This document shows, in pieces, positions 60,221 to 64,000 of a stretch of 64,000 bases of DNA; within the stretch, counting starts at the first letter, position 1, and each line of letters opens with the position of its first letter. Both the position numbers and the translations under genes were made by a program. The stretch spans positions 62,001-126,000 of the forward strand of contig NZ_JADABY010000037.1 in NCBI RefSeq assembly GCF_015672735.1. The letters run 5' to 3'. The notes beneath the pieces are model-generated. The model had not been told where the DNA came from. It was given only the letters and a program-made list of their open reading frames with translations, and searched no databases. Source of the DNA: Citrobacter sp. Res13-Sevr-PEB04-36. Lineage in GTDB: Bacteria > Pseudomonadota > Gammaproteobacteria > Enterobacterales > Enterobacteriaceae.

Positions 60221-61860
60221 GGTTTTTTCACCTCATCTTTCTTTTCCCTGTACACCCCGGCAAAGGAGGCGTTACCGAACGGACTGAGCACCAACCCTTT
60301 GATGTCATAGCGATAAGCCTGGAGGCGTAACGATGAAGCCAGCGGCAAGATAGGTAGCTCTTGCGCCAGGATCGTTTGTGCTTCGTCATAGGCATCGATG
60401 CGTGACGAGAGTTGTTGCGACGACAAGGCTTTACGCAAAATGCTGTCAAACTCAGGATTGCACCAGTGGGCAAAGTTGGTTTGCGAGTTGATGGCGGCAC
60501 AGCTAAGCAGCGGTCGGAAAAAACTGTCAGGGTCGTTACTGTCTGTCGCCCAACCGGACAACGTCAGATCATGGTTCATATCCATTAATCTCGCCTCCTG
60601 AAAACGACCTTCCACCGGAATAATTTTTACGTTCACGCCAACCTGGGCCATGTCCGCCTGAATAAGCTCAGCGGTTTTCAGCGGGCTTGGATTCCAGGCT
60701 TGGGAGCTGGTTGGTACCCAAAGCTGTAACGTCAGGTTCTCCAGCCCCAGCGCTTTCAACTGCTCGCGGGATTTTGCCGGATTGTATTCTGTAATTTTAG
60801 CTTCGTTGTCATACGCCCACGAGGCGCGTGGTAAAATAGATGCTGCGGTCTCTGCCGTACCGTAATAGATGGACTGCATCAGACGCTGGTTGTTAATCGC
60901 CAATGCCAGCGCATGACGAACAGCAGGGTTGTTCAACGGCGGTTTATTAGTATTAAAAGCCAAATAGGCAATGTTCATCCCCGGCCGTAGCGTCAGACGC
61001 AAACGAGGATCATCACGTAAGATGCTGAGCTGACTGGCAGCAGGCCAGGCCAGCACGTCGCATTCACCGGTGAGCAGTTTTGATAAGCGTCCGGTACCGC
61101 CAGAACCGAGATCAACGACCACCTGCGGCATTAATGGTTTACCACGCCAGAACGTGTCATGACGCTGCAGGCGAACATATTGCCCGGCACGGTTTTCTGA
61201 AAGTTGGTACGGACCAGTACCGACAGGCTGCCGGTCCAGCAACTCTTTGCGATCCTGTTTTGCCAACTGCCCGGCGTATTCAGCTGACATTACCGACGCA
61301 TAGTGTGTGGCCAGATGCCACAGGAAAGACGCATCCGGTTGGGTCAGACGAAACTCGACGGTGTGGCTGTCCAGCTTGCGCACGCTTTGTACGTTATCGG
61401 CGAACTGGAGGCTGTCAAAGTAGGGGAAACTGCCGCCGTTAACGTTGTGCCACGGATGCTGGCGGTCAAAGATACGCTCGAAGGTAAACACCACATCATC
61501 TGCATTCAGTTTACGGGTAGGGGTAAACCATGCGGTCTTTTGAAACGGAACGTCACGACGCAGGTGGAAACGATAAGTTGCACCGTTATCCAGCACCTCC
61601 CAGCTCTCGGCCAGTTCCGGCACCAAACGGTAGGTGTAAGGATCCACATCTAGTAGACGATCATAGAGTTGGGCGGCGAGCGTGTCGACGATCAGGCCAC
61701 TGCTCGCTTTTTGTGGGTTGAACGTATTGACCTGTCCGCTGACGCAATAGACAAAGCCGCTGTCACGAATATCGGCAAGCGTGGTCTGCTCAGGCGCAGC
61801 AGCAGCCTGACCACTCAGAAGTCCAGCCATCACGATCAGAGATGATAAAACCAGGCGCAT
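60217..61860 (-). CDS. sapA: Sap periplasmic solute-binding protein SapA
   Basis: A 547-aa SBP_bac_5 protein with signal peptide (1-21, cleavage after AAA) and the E. coli length. It binds the Sap substrate; in Salmonella and Haemophilus SapA is required for resistance to host antimicrobial peptides. No Shine-Dalgarno precedes the ATG: the upstream mRNA reads CTCCTTAAAATT. It is first in sapABCDF. Confidence 0.96.
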   Translation of the reverse strand: MRLVLSSLIVMAGLLSGQAAAAPEQTTLADIRDSGFVYCVSGQVNTFNPQKASSGLIVDTLAAQLYDRLLDVDPYTYRLVPELAESWEVLDNGATYRFHLRRDVPFQKTAWFTPTRKLNADDVVFTFERIFDRQHPWHNVNGGSFPYFDSLQFADNVQSVRKLDSHTVEFRLTQPDASFLWHLATHYASVMSAEYAGQLAKQDRKELLDRQPVGTGPYQLSENRAGQYVRLQRHDTFWRGKPLMPQVVVDLGSGGTGRLSKLLTGECDVLAWPAASQLSILRDDPRLRLTLRPGMNIAYLAFNTNKPPLNNPAVRHALALAINNQRLMQSIYYGTAETAASILPRASWAYDNEAKITEYNPAKSREQLKALGLENLTLQLWVPTSSQAWNPSPLKTAELIQADMAQVGVNVKIIPVEGRFQEARLMDMNHDLTLSGWATDSNDPDSFFRPLLSCAAINSQTNFAHWCNPEFDSILRKALSSQQLSSRIDAYDEAQTILAQELPILPLASSLRLQAYRYDIKGLVLSPFGNASFAGVYREKKDEVKKP

Positions 61861-62126
61861 AATTTTAAGGAGTTATGTATGAAGAAGCTATCTTACTAAT
61901 ATTTAATGACATTTGCCATTGCCATTGCCGTTTGTGTTTGGAAGCTTTATGAGGTAGCGGTATTGATAAGCACGAATGTGACTTCGCGACCCGCTCAATA
62001 TTTATACGCGCTATCCACATTTACTATACCTCATTCACTATCTTAGCATTTTCACGCCCGATCTGACCTGCAATAAACGTGGAACTCACTTCAGCGACGC
62101 ACCACAAGCGAGGCTCATTCACTCAT
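61861..62126. other. Intergenic region between sapA and the YheO-type regulator
   Basis: About 265 AT-rich bases, likely carrying the sapA promoter. No gene is seen; a tiny plus-strand frame at 61879 (MKKLSY) follows an AAGGAG but is too short to call. Confidence 0.45.
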
Positions 62127-62756
62127 TTAACGCGCCTGACGGGCATAGAGGTAGGCGGTTGCCCTGGATACGCCAAGATGCTGCGCCACCGTATCCATAG
62201 ATTTTCGTACGTTCAGTAAACCTTCCTTGCGTAATTGTTGAATCAGTTCCTTTCTGTCTGCTATTTTCAGGGCTCGTGCCGTCGTTGCGCGTTTTGCGGC
62301 AAAGTCATCAATACGTTGGCGAATCACCTCATTACTGCCGGGATCGATGTGTTCGTTCACCGGTGAGATTTCGGTTTCTGTAAAGCGTGCAAGCGCGCTC
62401 TGCATACCGCGAAAAAGCGTCATATCAACATTAAGGCATAGCGCTGCTACATATTTACCTTCTTCGTCCTTGATGCCAATTGAGGTGCTTTTTACCGGTC
62501 TGCCGTCGGCAAACTGATTGCTATAGTTGGCAATGATAGTTGGAAAGTCAGGTGATGCGATGCGTGCCAGACCCAGCTCTGTTGCCGGTTGGCCGGTTTT
62601 ACGTCCAGAAAGATTATTGTGTATGGATAAAATTGCATGTTCAGGATTTTTGAGGTCATGAACAACCACTTCACAAAAAGGCGCAAAGGTATCGCTCAAC
62701 CCCTTAGCGATAATATCAATTTGGCTGAGCAGCGAATTATTGTCGGTATTTGGCAT
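62127..62756 (-). CDS. YheO/DauR-type helix-turn-helix regulator
   Basis: A 209-aa protein. The N-terminal YheO-like PAS_6 domain (about 10-125, with PFCEVVVHDLKNPEHAILSI) probably senses a small molecule. The C-terminal HTH_22 domain (about 160-209) ends VAQHLGVSRATAYLYARQ. Relatives such as DauR control amino-acid catabolic operons. It lies downstream of the PLP lyase on the same strand and probably regulates that cluster. Confidence 0.85.
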   Translation of the reverse strand: MPNTDNNSLLSQIDIIAKGLSDTFAPFCEVVVHDLKNPEHAILSIHNNLSGRKTGQPATELGLARIASPDFPTIIANYSNQFADGRPVKSTSIGIKDEEGKYVAALCLNVDMTLFRGMQSALARFTETEISPVNEHIDPGSNEVIRQRIDDFAAKRATTARALKIADRKELIQQLRKEGLLNVRKSMDTVAQHLGVSRATAYLYARQAR

Positions 62757-62848
62757 GCCAGTCTCCTGCAGTGATGCCTGTTGCCATTATTGCGCGCAGT
62801 TTACAGCTTCCTGGCACCGTTTATCCAGACGGGAATGTGCATACAGGA

Positions 62849-62879
62849 ATCAGGTATCTGCGTGGCAGATACCTGATTG
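62849..62879. terminator. 14-bp perfect hairpin between lyase and regulator genes
   Basis: AATCAGGTATCTGC (62849-62862) pairs perfectly with GCAGATACCTGATT (62866-62879) around GTG. It begins next to the lyase stop codon. No T tract follows on the minus strand (GATTCCTG), so it may be a 3' stabiliser or a Rho-independent-like pause rather than a strict terminator. Confidence 0.5.
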
Positions 62880-62880
62880 A

Positions 62881-63849
62881 TTAACCTGCCAGAAATTCAC
62901 TGTAGCGGCTGATATCAACGTTTCCTCCACTGAGGATAATGCCGATTTTTTTGCCACGAAGCTCAGATTTTCGCGCCCTCGCGGCGGCGAAACCAAGACA
63001 GCCAGTTGGCTCAACGACAATTTTCATTCGTTCAGCGATAAATTTCATTGAGGTGACTAATTCAGTGTCTGAAACTGTCAGAATATCGTTAACATTTTTT
63101 TGGATCAGCGGGAACGTATAATGCCCAAGGTGTTGAGTCTGTGCACCGTCTGCAATGGTTTTCGGCGTATCGATGTGAACAATTTTGCCGCTGTGAAACG
63201 ACTGTTGTCCGTCGTTACCGGCCTCAGGCTCTACGCCATAGATGATGCAGTCTGGAGACAGGTGTCGTGCTGCCAACGCGGAACCTGATAGCAGGCCACC
63301 GCCTCCCAGACAAACGAAAAGCACGTCCAGCGGACCGACTTCGTCAATCAGTTCTTTTGTCGCAGTGCCCTGACCTGCAATAACGTGTGGATGATCATAA
63401 GGCGGGATCAGCGTCAGCCCTTGTTTTTCTGCCAGATCTCGGCCAATTTTTTCTCGATCTTCGGTATAGCGGTCGTAAATCACAACGTTTCCGCCATACC
63501 CTTTCGTGGCTGCAACTTTTGCTGCCGGGGCATCATGCGGCATGATAATTGTCGCCGGAATGCCAAGCAACTTTGCGGATAAAGCGATGGCTTGTGCATG
63601 ATTCCCGGACGAAAATGTCACGACCCCAGTAGCCCTCTGTTGTGGCGTAAACTGGCGTAGCGCATTCATTGCTCCGCGAAACTTGAACGCGCCCATCCTC
63701 TGGAAGTTTTCGCATTTAAAGAAGACTTCGGCATCAAATTCTTCATTAACCGTTCGCGATGTCATTACCGGTGTCTGGTTAGCGTAACCTTTGATGCGCT
63801 CTGCCGCAGCGGCAATATCGTTATAATCAGGTAGTGTTATTTCAGTCAT
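62881..63849 (-). CDS. PLP-dependent ammonia-lyase, threo-3-hydroxyaspartate / serine-racemase-like family
   Basis: A 322-aa fold-type II PLP enzyme without an ACT regulatory domain, so not a biosynthetic IlvA. The Schiff-base Lys56 is in MGAFKFRG, SSGNHAQ lies at 80-86 and the phosphate-binding loop LGGGGLLSG at 181-189. The closest families by eye are threo-3-hydroxy-L-aspartate ammonia-lyase and serine racemase/catabolic threonine dehydratase. ATG 63849 follows AGGTGAG. A RidA-family gene precedes it, consistent with detoxifying the enamine or imine it releases. The exact substrate is unproven. Confidence 0.85.
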   Translation of the reverse strand: MTEITLPDYNDIAAAAERIKGYANQTPVMTSRTVNEEFDAEVFFKCENFQRMGAFKFRGAMNALRQFTPQQRATGVVTFSSGNHAQAIALSAKLLGIPATIIMPHDAPAAKVAATKGYGGNVVIYDRYTEDREKIGRDLAEKQGLTLIPPYDHPHVIAGQGTATKELIDEVGPLDVLFVCLGGGGLLSGSALAARHLSPDCIIYGVEPEAGNDGQQSFHSGKIVHIDTPKTIADGAQTQHLGHYTFPLIQKNVNDILTVSDTELVTSMKFIAERMKIVVEPTGCLGFAAARARKSELRGKKIGIILSGGNVDISRYSEFLAG

Positions 63850-63875
63850 TTTGCTCACCTGTATACAGTTATAAG

Positions 63876-64000
63876 TCATGCATGTTGTGCCAGTGCAATC
63901 GCTTCAATTTCTAAGGCAAAGCCGTAGTGAAGCTCTGATACGCCAGCGACAGCACGGGCAGGGCGGAAATCTCCGATCCACTCGCCATAGATTCGATTAA
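63876..64000 (-). CDS. RidA-family protein, C-terminal part (cut by window edge)
   Basis: The minus-strand frame entering from the edge encodes 40 residues ending VEIEA-like EIEAIALAQHA then TGA. It carries DFRPARAVAGVSEL, the conserved RidA/YjgF Arg-containing motif. RidA proteins hydrolyse reactive enamine/imine products such as 2-aminoacrylate. It lies 26 bases upstream of the ammonia-lyase, forming a likely operon with it. Confidence 0.85.
   Translation of the reverse strand, partial: NRIYGEWIGDFRPARAVAGVSELHYGFALEIEAIALAQHA

Noticed and set aside
61879..61899. 6-codon micro-frame MKKLSY with AAGGAG upstream
   Set aside because: Too short to distinguish from chance in an AT-rich region divergent from sapA.

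Overview
The window is a stretch of chromosome from an enteric gammaproteobacterium of the Enterobacteriaceae, close to Escherichia, Salmonella and Citrobacter. Nearly every protein is near-identical to an E. coli or Salmonella product, and the gene order follows the E. coli hns-to-sapA segment. Several features argue against E. coli itself: a YdiV-like EAL gene sits beside sapF, where Salmonella carries STM1697; kch, yciEFG and ycjD are missing from their E. coli positions; and a hydroxyaspartate-lyase-type cluster follows sapA. A Citrobacter-like genome is the best guess, by inference from gene content only.

Layout, left to right. Positions 1-4840 hold the tail of galU, then hns, tdk and adhE. 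Positions 5300-12400 hold ychE and the oligopeptide importer oppABCDF. Positions 12400-19500 hold a 6-TM ion channel with a C-terminal zinc-ribbon-like tail, yciU, clsA, yciY, a small lipoprotein, yciI, tonB and yciA-yciB-yciC. Positions 19800-22500 hold ompW, a small unknown gene and a membrane diguanylate cyclase. Positions 22500-29260 hold the complete trp operon (trpLEDCBA) with promoter, operator and attenuator. Positions 29300-37900 hold rnm, yciO, rluB, btuR, yciK, sohB, yciN and topA. Positions 38000-47500 hold cysB, ymiA-yciX, acnA, ribA, pgpB, lapA-lapB, pyrF-yciH and osmB. Positions 47600-55400 hold yciT, yciZ, pdeR, rnb, yciW and fabI. Positions 55800-61900 hold the degenerate EAL gene and sapABCDF. 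The last 2 kb hold a YheO-type regulator, a PLP ammonia-lyase and a truncated RidA-family gene.

Most of the window is conserved core metabolism: tryptophan biosynthesis, peptide import, fermentation, envelope lipids, RNA maturation and topology control. Accessory content is concentrated at a few junctions where this genome differs from E. coli: tdk/adhE, oppF/yciU, yciY/yciI, ompW/trpA, fabI/sapF and downstream of sapA. Three cyclic-di-GMP-type proteins lie in the window: an intact GGDEF cyclase, a GGDEF-EAL protein, and an EAL protein lacking its catalytic Asp pair.

The most unusual local signals are three. A perfect 17-bp inverted repeat between tdk and adhE contains a 19/19 match to the Tn5/IS50 inside end. 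The trp leader peptide has one Trp codon where relatives have two. A RidA, lyase and regulator cluster lies at the right edge. No tRNA, rRNA, CRISPR array, prophage or intact insertion sequence was seen.
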